NCBI GenBank assembly: GCA_023421245.1
Contig: JAEZTV010000002.1
Coordinates: 1 to 64,000, forward strand
Direction of reading: 5' to 3'
Source: Bacillota bacterium
Lineage (GTDB): Bacteria; Bacillota; Clostridia; Oscillospirales; Ruminococcaceae
DNA: 64,000 nt
In this document: positions 18,323 to 27,108 of the stretch, piece by piece
How the letters are laid out: every line of letters starts with the position of its first letter
How positions within the stretch are numbered: the first letter of the stretch is position 1
Notes under the pieces: model-generated
What the model saw: the letters and a program-made list of their open reading frames with translations, nothing else
Told to the model about the DNA's origin: nothing
Database searches by the model: none
Made by a program: the position numbers and the translations under genes

Positions 18323-19207
18323 ATGGAAAAGATTAAGGTTTTATTAGATACGGATATAGGAAACGATATTGACGATGCCGTAGCACTTGCGTATCTTTTG
18401 CGTCAGCCGAGATGCGAACTGGTAGGCATCACCACCGTAACAGGCCGGCCGGTTGAGCGAGCGATGCTGGCAAGCGTAATATGTACAGCGGCGGGAGAGC
18501 ATAACATTCCTATTTATCCCGGCTGCGAGATGCCGCTTATGCAGTTTCAGCAGCAGAGTCAGGTTCCGCAGGCTGCGGTACTAGATCGGTTTCCCCATAA
18601 AACGAATTTTCCTATGCGGCAGCACATCAGCTTTATGATTGATACAATCCGCAGCAATCCCGGTGAAGTTACGCTTCTATGTATCGGCCCTCTCACAAAC
18701 ATCGCATTGCTGTTTGCTACAGATCCTGAAATACCGATGCTGATAAAAGACCTTGTTATGATGTGCGGCGACTTTACAAAGCCGTCGGAACCGCAGCCAA
18801 AACCAGAGTGGAATGCAAAGCTGGATACCGTTGCAACAGCCATGGTATACCGGAGTCTAGTTAAGAATTCCCGTACGTTTGGCCTGAACACAACCAAACG
18901 GGTTAAGATGACTGCCGGCGAGGTACGCCGGGCGTTTCAAACCGACATCCTAAAAACCATACTGCCGATGGCCGAGGTATGGTTTGAAAAGTGGGATTTC
19001 ACCTCTTTTCATGACCCTCTTGCGGCGGTATCCATTTTTGATAACGCGCTCTGCACATTTGAGCGGGGTGACATTTCCGTAGAACTGTTTGAGGAGGGCG
19101 CTGCCGGAACAACCCTATGGCAGCCTGATGCGCAAGACGGACGACATCTTGTTGCATTTGACGTGGATGAAAATCGGTTTTTTAAATCCTATTTCAGCGT
19201 TTTTTAA
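18323..19207 (+). CDS. Inosine-uridine preferring nucleoside hydrolase family protein
   Basis: A 294-residue enzyme with the diagnostic Asp cluster KVLLDTDIGNDIDDAVALAYLL near the N-terminus (Ca2+ and ribose binding). It also has LLCIGPLTNIALLF near residue 116 and FHDPLAAVSIF near 232. Family members cleave N-ribosyl bonds to free ribose and a base. Its location in a LacI-controlled transporter locus suggests that the imported compound may be a nucleoside or a ribosyl-like glycoside. That is inference; some family members act on non-nucleoside substrates. It is followed by a terminator. Confidence 0.88.
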   Translation: MEKIKVLLDTDIGNDIDDAVALAYLLRQPRCELVGITTVTGRPVERAMLASVICTAAGEHNIPIYPGCEMPLMQFQQQSQVPQAAVLDRFPHKTNFPMRQHISFMIDTIRSNPGEVTLLCIGPLTNIALLFATDPEIPMLIKDLVMMCGDFTKPSEPQPKPEWNAKLDTVATAMVYRSLVKNSRTFGLNTTKRVKMTAGEVRRAFQTDILKTILPMAEVWFEKWDFTSFHDPLAAVSIFDNALCTFERGDISVELFEEGAAGTTLWQPDAQDGRHLVAFDVDENRFFKSYFSVF

Positions 19208-19271
19208 AGAGAACTCTCCGATATCAGCCTCGGATATCGAGCCAAGCTTTCAGAAATAGATACAAAAGACG

Positions 19272-19313
19272 CATCCCCCTGCTGCAGATTCATTCACCTG
19301 CAGCGGGGGGATG
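19272..19313 (+). terminator. Terminator after the nucleoside hydrolase gene
   Basis: CATCCCCCTGCTGCAG pairs with CTGCAGCGGGGGGATG (one mismatch) around a short loop, followed by TTATATG. It lies between convergent genes and may serve both. Confidence 0.7.
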
Positions 19314-19353
19314 TTATATGTGCTGTAAAATAGTATCAAGCCAAAGCGCTGCT

Positions 19354-20121
19354 TTAGAATCCAGGGGTATCCTGTGGGTACTGCTCACCAAGCTCGGCGG
19401 GGGAGCACAGTCCGGTCTGGTATGCCTTCTGCTTTAGCACGGCATACAGTTCCGCATTGGTGGCTTCGATATACGGGGTTACAAACAGCGTGCCGATTCC
19501 GCAGGCAAGGGCACCCAGCAGCACCCATCCCAAAAACGAAAGATCTAGCACAAAGATATTAAGCTTTTCCCCCTTGGTCATCTGGTTGCTTAAATCAATC
19601 GCGCGCTGCGCGCCGATGTTGGGGTTATCCGCCAGAATGTATGGTACCATGCGGTAGGCATAGCCTTTTACAATGCCGGGGATGATTAACAGCAGCGACC
19701 ACAAGAACAGGTACACGTCTTTTAGAATCATTGTCTTTACAGCGCCAAGATAGGCGTTGTTTTGAAAACTGGAAAACAACAGCGTAAAGCGCGAAACCTC
19801 AAGACGGCTGCGTACAAAATATCGTGTCTTTCCTACACTGATTGGATTTGCGATAAAAACAGTGTAAGCAATGCCAAGCAATAAAATTAAAGAGAAAACC
19901 GAGATAATCACCGCAAGGTCAATTGCCGAAAAAAACCTCTCAATCGCAGACACGGCACCGGAGCCGTCGGTGCCGGCAAGATTGCTGGCACTGCTTCCGC
20001 CGCCCCCACCGCCTCCGCCGCCGGCAAGCAGACCGGCTACAAGCGAAACCGCAAATGCCATCCAATAGTTTGTTTTAAGAACAAGCTTTGCATTCTGCTT
20101 TAAAAATGCTCTCTCCCACAT
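19354..20121 (-). CDS. DUF975 family membrane protein
   Basis: A 255-residue polytopic membrane protein. The N-terminus (WERAFLKQNAKLVLKTNYWMAFAVSLVAGLL) and the motif IPGIVKGYAYRMVPYILADNPNIGAQRAIDLSNQMTKG near residues 151-187 are typical of DUF975. A tract of nine consecutive glycines follows TM1, encoded by a GGC/GGT-type run (on the plus strand CCGCCC/CCACCG repeats near 19998-20022). The start at 20121 has GGAG 8 nt upstream; the GTG at 20130 sits in that site. Function unknown. Confidence 0.8.
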   Translation of the reverse strand: MWERAFLKQNAKLVLKTNYWMAFAVSLVAGLLAGGGGGGGGGSSASNLAGTDGSGAVSAIERFFSAIDLAVIISVFSLILLLGIAYTVFIANPISVGKTRYFVRSRLEVSRFTLLFSSFQNNAYLGAVKTMILKDVYLFLWSLLLIIPGIVKGYAYRMVPYILADNPNIGAQRAIDLSNQMTKGEKLNIFVLDLSFLGWVLLGALACGIGTLFVTPYIEATNAELYAVLKQKAYQTGLCSPAELGEQYPQDTPGF

Positions 20122-20257
20122 ACAGTTCACTCCTGATTTCTATACTCAAGCAGAATGGCAAGGCATCCTGCCAGGCGACATCGTTATGGCATGGTCGTCC
20201 GGTATACAATTATACAACAAAGAACATGGATATAAATTAAAGCAAGCTAATCTCTAT

Positions 20258-21328
20258 TTATGAGTATCCAAGCTCGTTAATGACAATGTTAAGGTATTTT
20301 TTATCGTTAAGCGAAATGACGGTGTTGTTCTGAACCAGACGAACCATGGGGCGCAGCGGTGCCATTTCATCATTTTTAGTAACAACGGCAATTGCGCCAT
20401 TGCTTAACCGCACACAGGTGCCAACCGGATAAGGCGCAACCTTTTTCACAAATGCGGCGACAACATCCTCATCAAAATAGGTTCCCGAGCCGCCCATTAT
20501 GTATTCACTAGCCTCCGAGGGCAGCCATGGTGCGCGGTAGGGACGGTGGGATGTCAAAGCGTCATACACGTCCGCCACGGCAAGGATGCGGCCGACTAGC
20601 GGGATATCATCCTGCTTTACACCGAGCGGATATCCCGAGCCGTCTATCCGTTCGTGATGGGAAAGGATGCCGTCAAATATGGTCTCTGAAATATCAGAGC
20701 GGCGGGGCAGAATCTGCGTGCCGTATTGCGGATGCTTTTTTATCAGGTCATACTCCTCGGCACTCAGACGGGACGGTTTTAACATAATACTCGAAGGCAC
20801 CATCATCTTACCGATATCATGCAGCATAGCGCTTAAGCCTGCCTGCCGCAAAAAGATATCATCCACCCCAAGGCCAATCCCGATTGAGATCGAAACCACA
20901 GAAACGCTCAGAGAGTGGTGGTAGGTGTAATCGTCATACATCTTCAGGTCAACAATATTCAGCATGAAGTCTTCGTTGTTTTTAATCTCATAAATTAGTG
21001 CGTCAACCGCCGACGAAAGGCGATCGAGCTGCAGCATTACCTGTTTATCAAACGTGCCATTAAAGCTTAAAAACAATGATTTAATAGAGCTGATGCACTC
21101 TGCGCGCAGTTCCTCAGGCAAACCGGTATCAAGCATCTCGTCATTCTCAACACCATCGTCAATATATAGCCCGGAAAATCCGAGGGATTTTATTCGGTTA
21201 AGTGCACTGTCGGTAATTGTTTGCCCGCGGCGCAGCAGCACAGAATGACCATATGCTATGTCGTACATACGCAGGTCCCTTGCTAGCTTCATACCACATT
21301 GCACCTGCGAAGTCGGCAAAAATATCAT
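20258..21328 (-). CDS. HD-GYP domain cyclic-di-GMP phosphodiesterase
   Basis: A 356-residue soluble protein. The first 130 residues form a DUF3391-like N-terminal domain. The HD-GYP domain (about 140-310) has YHHSLSVSVVSISIG, the metal-binding HDIGK near 190, the second-sphere H in the HHERIDGSGYPLG motif near 242, and the GYP triplet itself. It should hydrolyse c-di-GMP. I chose the start at 21328 because AAAGGAA lies 8 nt upstream; the longer reading from 21421 has no ribosome-binding site. It stands alone between a DUF975 gene and a divergent epimerase. Confidence 0.9.
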   Translation of the reverse strand: MIFLPTSQVQCGMKLARDLRMYDIAYGHSVLLRRGQTITDSALNRIKSLGFSGLYIDDGVENDEMLDTGLPEELRAECISSIKSLFLSFNGTFDKQVMLQLDRLSSAVDALIYEIKNNEDFMLNIVDLKMYDDYTYHHSLSVSVVSISIGIGLGVDDIFLRQAGLSAMLHDIGKMMVPSSIMLKPSRLSAEEYDLIKKHPQYGTQILPRRSDISETIFDGILSHHERIDGSGYPLGVKQDDIPLVGRILAVADVYDALTSHRPYRAPWLPSEASEYIMGGSGTYFDEDVVAAFVKKVAPYPVGTCVRLSNGAIAVVTKNDEMAPLRPMVRLVQNNTVISLNDKKYLNIVINELGYS

Positions 21329-21654
21329 GCGTGCCGTTCCTTTCTGCAACAAAGAAATTGTAAAAATTTTATATGCAAGCGGTGGTGCCAAGACTGAATC
21401 AGTAGATGAGCCGGCATACAAAACGTTGCAATGAAATTACAATAGTTACTATAACATGATAACACAAAATACACCAAAAAACTACACGGATTTTTCGTTC
21501 AGATGATCAATCGATATTAAAGGAAACCCGAAATGCGTCAAATTGTATTAGAGAAAGTGAAAAATGTCCCGCATCAATAATCTGTCCTTTTCCATTGCAA
21601 ACTGTGCGCCTGCCATTTATAATAGATCATATGGCAGTAATTTGGAGGATGTAT

Positions 21655-22677
21655 ATGAAAGCTTTACTTATAGGCGGAACCGGCACCATCAGTTTAGCAA
21701 TCTCGCGCCTTCTCGTTCAACGCGGATGGGAGCTTTACCTGCTCAACCGCGGTAAGCGAAACGCAATCTTTCCCGGCGGCGCAATACATCTGCAGGGTGA
21801 TATCAACGACGAAGCCGCGACCGCGGCACTGCTTGCGCAGGAGCAGTTTGACGTTGTGGCGGATTTTATTGCGTTTACCCCCGAGCAGGTTGAGCGTGAT
21901 TACCGGCTGTTTGCGGGTAAAACAAAGCAGTATATATTCGTTAGCTCCGCATCGGCATACCAAAAGCCGCCGGCACATTATTGCATCAGCGAAAGCACTC
22001 CGCTTGCCAACCCCTACTGGGGCTATTCACGGGATAAGATTGCGTGTGAGGATCTGCTCATGCGCCTATACCGCGAGCAAGGATTCCCTGTTACCATCGT
22101 GCGCCCGAGCCACACCTATGATGAACGCTCCATCCCGCTTGGCCTGCACGGCAAAAACGGCAGTTGGCCGGTAGCACAACGGATGCTTGAGGGAAAACCG
22201 GTTATCATCCACGGCGACGGCACATCACTGTGGACACTTACGCATAGCACCGACTTTGCCAAGGGCTTTGTCGGGCTGATGCACAACCTGCACGCCATCG
22301 GCGAAACGGTGCAGATCACCTCAGACGAGACGGTAACATGGAACCAAATCTATGGAGTTATCGCATCCGCGCTCAAGGTGCGGCTTGACGCCGTACACGT
22401 TGCAAGCGATTTTCTGTGCGCGTGCGGGGCTGGGCAGTACGACCTTACCGGCTCACTGCTCGGCGATAAATCAAACTCGGTGGTGTTTGATAACAGTAAG
22501 CTCAAGCGCCTCGTGCCGGACTTTGCCGCTACCATACGCGTGGATGAAGGCCTGTATAAAACGGTGCGCCATATTCTGCATACTCCGGATTTACAGACCA
22601 CCGATCCGGAATTCGACCGCTGGTGCGACCGCGTCATCGAGGTACAGCGTGCAGCACTCACGCAGTTTAAGGGGTAA
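21655..22677 (+). CDS. NAD-dependent epimerase/dehydratase family protein
   Basis: A 340-residue extended SDR protein. The Rossmann motif is LLIGGTGTISLAISRLLVQRG at the N-terminus; GGTGxIS rather than GxxGxxG is usual for the CSP41/isoflavone-reductase-like branch. FVSSASAYQ near residue 98 and YSRDKIACE near 123 give the Ser/Tyr/Lys catalytic set. The start at 21655 has TTTGGAGGA upstream. The substrate is unknown, probably a nucleotide sugar or sugar-like compound. It is monocistronic, converging on the U32 peptidase gene. Confidence 0.85.
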   Translation: MKALLIGGTGTISLAISRLLVQRGWELYLLNRGKRNAIFPGGAIHLQGDINDEAATAALLAQEQFDVVADFIAFTPEQVERDYRLFAGKTKQYIFVSSASAYQKPPAHYCISESTPLANPYWGYSRDKIACEDLLMRLYREQGFPVTIVRPSHTYDERSIPLGLHGKNGSWPVAQRMLEGKPVIIHGDGTSLWTLTHSTDFAKGFVGLMHNLHAIGETVQITSDETVTWNQIYGVIASALKVRLDAVHVASDFLCACGAGQYDLTGSLLGDKSNSVVFDNSKLKRLVPDFAATIRVDEGLYKTVRHILHTPDLQTTDPEFDRWCDRVIEVQRAALTQFKG

Positions 22678-22786
22678 CCGCTACGCATCTTTTCCATAAG
22701 AGGCATATAGGGCTTACCCCGCAACCTGAAAACTTGCATCGCTTTTTGAGAAGGTTCTTCTATATAGGCAGGTTGCCCCAACGTAT

Positions 22787-22834
22787 AAATACTGCAGCCG
22801 TGATGGTATTTGGCCTCCACAGCTGCAGTATTTT
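22787..22834. terminator. Bidirectional terminator between epimerase and U32 genes
   Basis: AAATACTGCAGC / GCTGCAGTATTTT form an 11-bp stem with a 23-nt loop, T-rich on both sides, ending just at the U32 stop codon. Confidence 0.7.
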
Positions 22835-22835
22835 G

Positions 22836-24065
22836 TTATTGCGTTGCTCTGCGGCGCACCACTGTACCGTGTGCCACAGGAACTTGGCACGGCATGGAAA
22901 AGCGCATCATCGGGTGAGGTGTGCTCTCAAGCTCTTGGCCGTCAACGGAGATAAGGCGCTCAATCTGTATTTCAAACGGGCGTGAGCGCGGCTGCAGCAG
23001 CTCCACCACATCGCCCTTTATCAACTTATTGCGTTGTGTGCAGTAGGCGATGCCGTCTCGCCAATCCTCCACCACCGCCATTACGTCGTACTCCCTTACA
23101 TAACCGCCCGTCTCATAATACTGACCGTTATCCGGCGCACCGAAGAAAAAACCGGTGCCGTACTGCCGATGGCTAACCTTGTGCACCTCATCAACAATCC
23201 ACTGCTCGGTGCGGTAGTTTAGCGGGTTTTGCAGATATCCATCCACCGCCATGCGGTAGGCGTTTGTGATAACCGAAACATAATAATCGCTCTTTGCGCG
23301 CCCCTCAATCTTCAGGCTTGATACCCCCGCCTCAATCAGTTCGGGGATATGAGAGACCATACAAAGGTCCTTCGCGTTAAGGATATATGTTCCGTCGGCA
23401 TCCTCATAGATGGGGTAGAACTCGTTCTTGCGTTTTTCCTCCATCAGCGAGTATTTCCAGCGGCAGGGCTGCGCACATTCACCGCGGTTTGCATCCCGTC
23501 CCGCAATGTAGGAAGAGAGCAGGCAGCGCCCCGAGAACGATACACACATTGCACCGTGCACAAATACCTCTATGGCTAGATCAGGTGGGGTATGGTCGCG
23601 GATGTATCGAATCTCGCCCAGCGAAAGCTCGCGCGCAAGCACGACGCGGCGTGCCCCGAGCGCATATAGCTCGTTCGCGGCAAGATGGTTTACCACACCC
23701 GCTTGGGTGGAGATGTGCAGCTCCATCCCCGGCATACAGCGCCGTGCAAGCGCCAGCACACCGATGTCGCTGACGATAACCGCGTCGACTCCGGAATCTT
23801 TAAGAAAACAAAAATAGCTTTCTAACTGCTCCGCCTCCTCACAGCGGGGCAGGGTATTGCATGCAAGATATACGCGTGCACCGTGCCGGTGGGCGTACGC
23901 TACCCCTTTTTGCAGGTCCTCCTCATTGAAGTTTGCAGAGGCGTTGCGCATGGAGAACGCTTTGCCTCCCACATATACGGCATCCGCTCCAAAATCGACC
24001 GCGGCAATCAGGCGCGCAAGATCGCCCGCCGGAGCAAGCACCTCAGGCAATCGCTCAAAAGCCAT
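22836..24065 (-). CDS. Peptidase U32 family protein
   Basis: A 409-residue protein. The N-terminus (PEVLAPAGDLARLIAAVDFGADAVYVGG) and the signature block FVHGAMCVSFSGRCLLSSYIAGRDANRGECAQPCRWKY (near residues 165-202, with Cys residues likely binding an iron-sulfur cluster) define U32. Members act as collagenase-like proteases or in tRNA and 23S rRNA hydroxylation (TrhP/RlhA). The C-terminal beta-barrel domain (about 325-405) favours the RNA-hydroxylation type, but this is not certain. AAGGAGG lies 7 nt before the start. It is downstream of mltG, separated by a hairpin. Confidence 0.88.
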   Translation of the reverse strand: MAFERLPEVLAPAGDLARLIAAVDFGADAVYVGGKAFSMRNASANFNEEDLQKGVAYAHRHGARVYLACNTLPRCEEAEQLESYFCFLKDSGVDAVIVSDIGVLALARRCMPGMELHISTQAGVVNHLAANELYALGARRVVLARELSLGEIRYIRDHTPPDLAIEVFVHGAMCVSFSGRCLLSSYIAGRDANRGECAQPCRWKYSLMEEKRKNEFYPIYEDADGTYILNAKDLCMVSHIPELIEAGVSSLKIEGRAKSDYYVSVITNAYRMAVDGYLQNPLNYRTEQWIVDEVHKVSHRQYGTGFFFGAPDNGQYYETGGYVREYDVMAVVEDWRDGIAYCTQRNKLIKGDVVELLQPRSRPFEIQIERLISVDGQELESTPHPMMRFSMPCQVPVAHGTVVRRRATQ

Positions 24066-24093
24066 ATCAAAATCCTCCTTATTCCTCATACAT

Positions 24094-24119
24094 AACGGGC
24101 GGCAATAACGCCGCCCGTT
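24094..24119 (-). terminator. Hairpin between mltG and U32 genes
   Basis: AACGGGCGGC / GCCGCCCGTT form a 10-bp GC-rich stem with a 6-nt loop. The T-run is weak, so it may be an attenuating or processing hairpin. Confidence 0.45.
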
Positions 24120-24158
24120 TGATTGCAATCGGTACAAAACCGACCATACAGATGTTGC

Positions 24159-25889
24159 TTACTCCTCGGTATGGGTATTTACGCCGCCAACCGTGTCGCC
24201 AACCTGTTTTGCCTTCGCAAGGTTTACCTCGTGCTGCGTAAGGTTTGTAGCATAGTAATATCTCATCTCAATATCGGTGAGGAAGTAGTAATACGGTGAA
24301 TCGTCCGGATATATTGCCGCCTTGATGGCGTTTATCCCGGGGTTTGCCACCGGCCCGACCGGTAGCCCCTCGCACTTATAGGTATTGTACACCGAAGCAT
24401 ACGCCTGCCTGTCCTCTTCGTTTGAAACAAAGGGGAAGATGTTGTCATTCACGTAGTTGATTGTAACATCCGACTGCAGCAAGGGGAAGGTTTTAGGCTT
24501 GTTTAAACGGTTGTTGAACACGCTCGATACCATATACATATCATCCAGCGTGCGGCCTTCCTTCTGGATAATCGACGCCAGCGTAAGCGCCTCGTCCAGC
24601 GTCATGCCCATCTTTTCAATACGGACAATGAGGTCGGCGGTAATCTTTCTATTAAAGTTCGCAAGGAACTTTTTGGCCGCTGAGTTGGGCGATTCGCCGA
24701 CATAAAAGCTGTAGGTATCGGGGAACAGGTATCCCTCCAGCTTCAGGTATCGGTTTCCGCCGGTGGGAATAAGATCCTCGAATTCGTAGCCGAAATCGGT
24801 GGTATTGAGCACATGAATAAATTCCTGTGCATCACATACGTTGTTTTCTTCAAGCCTTTGCGCAATCTCAAGCACGGTCATCCCTTCAATAAAGGTGAGC
24901 GAAACAACCTGCCGCTCATTGCGCGCAACCTGAATAACGCTAAATATCTCATCATACGACATGCTGGAGTTTAGCGTAAACCCGCCGTTTAAAAATACAT
25001 CCTCGTATTCGCGGTATTTGGAATACAGGCGGAAGGTCAGCGGTTGTGCAATCACACCGCTTTCCTTTAAAATTGCGGCAACGTCCTGTGTATTTGCGTT
25101 TTGCGGGATAGAAATAGAGATTTCCTTATCCGATTTAAACAATCCCAGCACATCGCTCATCGACTGCAGGATAAACACCGAAAGCAGGATGGATGCAAAC
25201 AAAATGCCCACCGTGTAGATGATGCCGTTTGCAAGGCGACCCAAGCTCCGCATTGTCTTGTTGGCGCGCGTCGTCTGCGGCGGTGCGGGTGTTTGGGCAT
25301 TGGGGGGAACATAGTCAAACTCGCCGCGCGGGGCCGGACGCTTAACGCCGCCTGCGGATTCCACGCTGCGCGGCGTGGTTCGGTTTCGGTTATCAAAATC
25401 GGGAATGGCGTTATAATCCTCATCCGCAATGTTGAGCTTAAACGGCTTTGCCGGTCTTGCGGGGGGCTGTTGCGGCATACTGCCATAAAAGCTCTGCTTA
25501 GCGGGCGCAGACTTTGCATCGTATATCTTCACGTTTTCATCGGAGGGTGAGCTCTGTGCGCTTACCTGCCGCTCAATCGCCTGCCGCGATATTATACGGG
25601 TCGGCTCGCTTGGCTGTGCGGGGCCCCTGTGTGCGGTGTTCTGCACATCGGGCGGCAGATCGGCAAATGAGTTTGGTCGGTATACATTCTTTTTCGCAAC
25701 GATCGGAGGCTTCGCAGCGGGTGCCTGCGGCGGGGTGACGGGTGCCTGCGGCGGAGCAACATTCTTTTTGCCGCCAAAAAACTCCGCGTCCGATTTTTCT
25801 ATATCGAATAGCTGCGGTCTGGGCTTGGCCGGCCGTTTTGCAAGCTCATCAGAACGCCCTGTCTCATTCTCACGGTCATATGGAGTCAT
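24159..25889 (-). CDS. mltG: Endolytic transglycosylase MltG
   Basis: A 576-residue type II membrane protein. The first ~215 residues are a Pro/Ala/Lys-rich cytoplasmic tail that looks disordered. A single TM segment (about 222-245) follows, then a LysM-like subdomain and the YceG catalytic domain. The catalytic Glu is in LASIIQKEGRTLDDMYMVSSVFNNRL, with NTYKCEGLPVGPVANPGINAIKAA downstream. The enzyme cuts nascent peptidoglycan strands and sets glycan length. The cytoplasmic tail is much longer than in E. coli MltG (about 340 residues), as is common in Firmicutes. It lies at the 3' end of a thyX/DJ-1/5-FTHF cyclo-ligase gene run on the same strand. Confidence 0.93.
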   Translation of the reverse strand: MTPYDRENETGRSDELAKRPAKPRPQLFDIEKSDAEFFGGKKNVAPPQAPVTPPQAPAAKPPIVAKKNVYRPNSFADLPPDVQNTAHRGPAQPSEPTRIISRQAIERQVSAQSSPSDENVKIYDAKSAPAKQSFYGSMPQQPPARPAKPFKLNIADEDYNAIPDFDNRNRTTPRSVESAGGVKRPAPRGEFDYVPPNAQTPAPPQTTRANKTMRSLGRLANGIIYTVGILFASILLSVFILQSMSDVLGLFKSDKEISISIPQNANTQDVAAILKESGVIAQPLTFRLYSKYREYEDVFLNGGFTLNSSMSYDEIFSVIQVARNERQVVSLTFIEGMTVLEIAQRLEENNVCDAQEFIHVLNTTDFGYEFEDLIPTGGNRYLKLEGYLFPDTYSFYVGESPNSAAKKFLANFNRKITADLIVRIEKMGMTLDEALTLASIIQKEGRTLDDMYMVSSVFNNRLNKPKTFPLLQSDVTINYVNDNIFPFVSNEEDRQAYASVYNTYKCEGLPVGPVANPGINAIKAAIYPDDSPYYYFLTDIEMRYYYATNLTQHEVNLAKAKQVGDTVGGVNTHTEE

Positions 25890-25925
25890 ATCTGGTTCCT
25901 CCCTGCACGGTATGATATTGCCGCG

Positions 25926-26522
25926 CTAGTCTTTTGCTGTGCGGCAGTTTATGGTTTCATTCTCGGTTACAAGAATATCACAGGCAACATCGTAACGCCC
26001 CCTGTGCAGTCTGCGTGTGATACAGCTCGCATAGCATATGCCAACCATAACACCGCGGTAGGATGATAAAAATCTATCGTAATAACCTTTGCCGTAGCCA
26101 AGGCGAAAGCCCTGCCGGTCAAACGTAAGTCCGGGTACAATACAAACGCTGCCCAAAAAATCGGTTACCCTTTCGCACCGCCCTGGCACAGGTTCCATCA
26201 CACCGAAGGTTCGCCGCTCTAAGTCATCAAAGCTTCGGATGCGGTAAAAGTACATGTCGCGCGTGTTCGCAACGCAGTACGGTACCGCAACCTGTTTACC
26301 CTGTGCAAGCAACTGCTCTATCAGTGCAAGGGTGTCCACCTCAATGTCGGTGGATACGTAGGTAAGAACCAAAGACGCGTTTTTTACCTGCCATAACCTT
26401 TGTAAGCGTGCGAGAATCTCGGTGCCGCTCTGCGCCTTTTGCTCTGCTGTCATTGCAAGGCGTATCGCTTTGTATTTATCCCTAAGGTTCTTTTTATAAA
26501 GTCTTATATCGAATCTTTGCAT
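25926..26522 (-). CDS. 5-formyltetrahydrofolate cyclo-ligase
   Basis: A 198-residue folate enzyme that uses ATP to convert 5-formyl-THF to 5,10-methenyl-THF. Visible are the N-terminal KKNLRDKYKAIR, the substrate-binding TYVSTDIEVDT near residue 52, GVMEPVPG near 104, and the C-terminal nucleotide loop VPGLTFDRQGFRLGYGKGYYDRFL near 128-151. It overlaps the end of the DJ-1 gene by 19 bp, indicating translational coupling. Its nearness to thyX (one-carbon metabolism) fits the role. Confidence 0.92.
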   Translation of the reverse strand: MQRFDIRLYKKNLRDKYKAIRLAMTAEQKAQSGTEILARLQRLWQVKNASLVLTYVSTDIEVDTLALIEQLLAQGKQVAVPYCVANTRDMYFYRIRSFDDLERRTFGVMEPVPGRCERVTDFLGSVCIVPGLTFDRQGFRLGYGKGYYDRFLSSYRGVMVGICYASCITRRLHRGRYDVACDILVTENETINCRTAKD

Positions 26523-27052
26523 TGCAACGAGGCCTTTAACTGGTCGGCCCGATCCTTTCCAAGCAGTACACTCAAAAGCGCCAGTCCAAACTCGGTGGCT
26601 ACCCCTGCGCCCGCCGCGGTAATAAATTGTCCGTCCCGTACAACGCCGCCTGCTTGGTAGATACCATTTGGCACCCGTGTTTCAAATCCGGGGTAGCAGG
26701 TAAAGCGCCGCCCATCGAGCAAGCCCTTGTGCCCGAGGATGGAGGGCGCGGCGCAGATTGCACCAATCCATCTATTATTCTGTGCGCAGAAATCAATAAA
26801 ACACTGCACGACCTCAGACTTTTCCAGATTCAATGTACCGGGAATACCGCCGGGCAGTATTATCATCTCACAATCTAAAAGCGATGCCTCGTGCGCCTCG
26901 ATATCCGCAGCTATCGTAATGCCGTGCGCGCCTGTAACGGATTTGCCGCCCACCCCTACAACGGTTACGTTAAGCTCGGCGCGGCGCAGGATGTCAAGCG
27001 GGGCAACCGCTTCAAGCTCTTCAAAGCCGCTTGCTAAAAACAGATAGATCAT
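26504..27052 (-). CDS. DJ-1/PfpI family protein
   Basis: A 182-residue soluble protein of the DJ-1 subfamily (YajL/ThiJ-like). The motif ELEAVAPLDILRRA has the conserved Glu, and GAICAAPSILGHKGLLDGRRFTCYPGFE carries the nucleophile Cys in AICAAP near residue 103. Proposed roles include glyoxalase III or protein deglycase activity and redox stress protection; these remain debated for the family. AAAGGAGT precedes the start. Confidence 0.9.
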   Translation of the reverse strand: MIYLFLASGFEELEAVAPLDILRRAELNVTVVGVGGKSVTGAHGITIAADIEAHEASLLDCEMIILPGGIPGTLNLEKSEVVQCFIDFCAQNNRWIGAICAAPSILGHKGLLDGRRFTCYPGFETRVPNGIYQAGGVVRDGQFITAAGAGVATEFGLALLSVLLGKDRADQLKASLQCKDSI

Positions 27053-27108
27053 ACCCTTTGACTCCTTTCAAACGGATAAGAGATACCCAAAACTATAATA
27101 ACACAACG

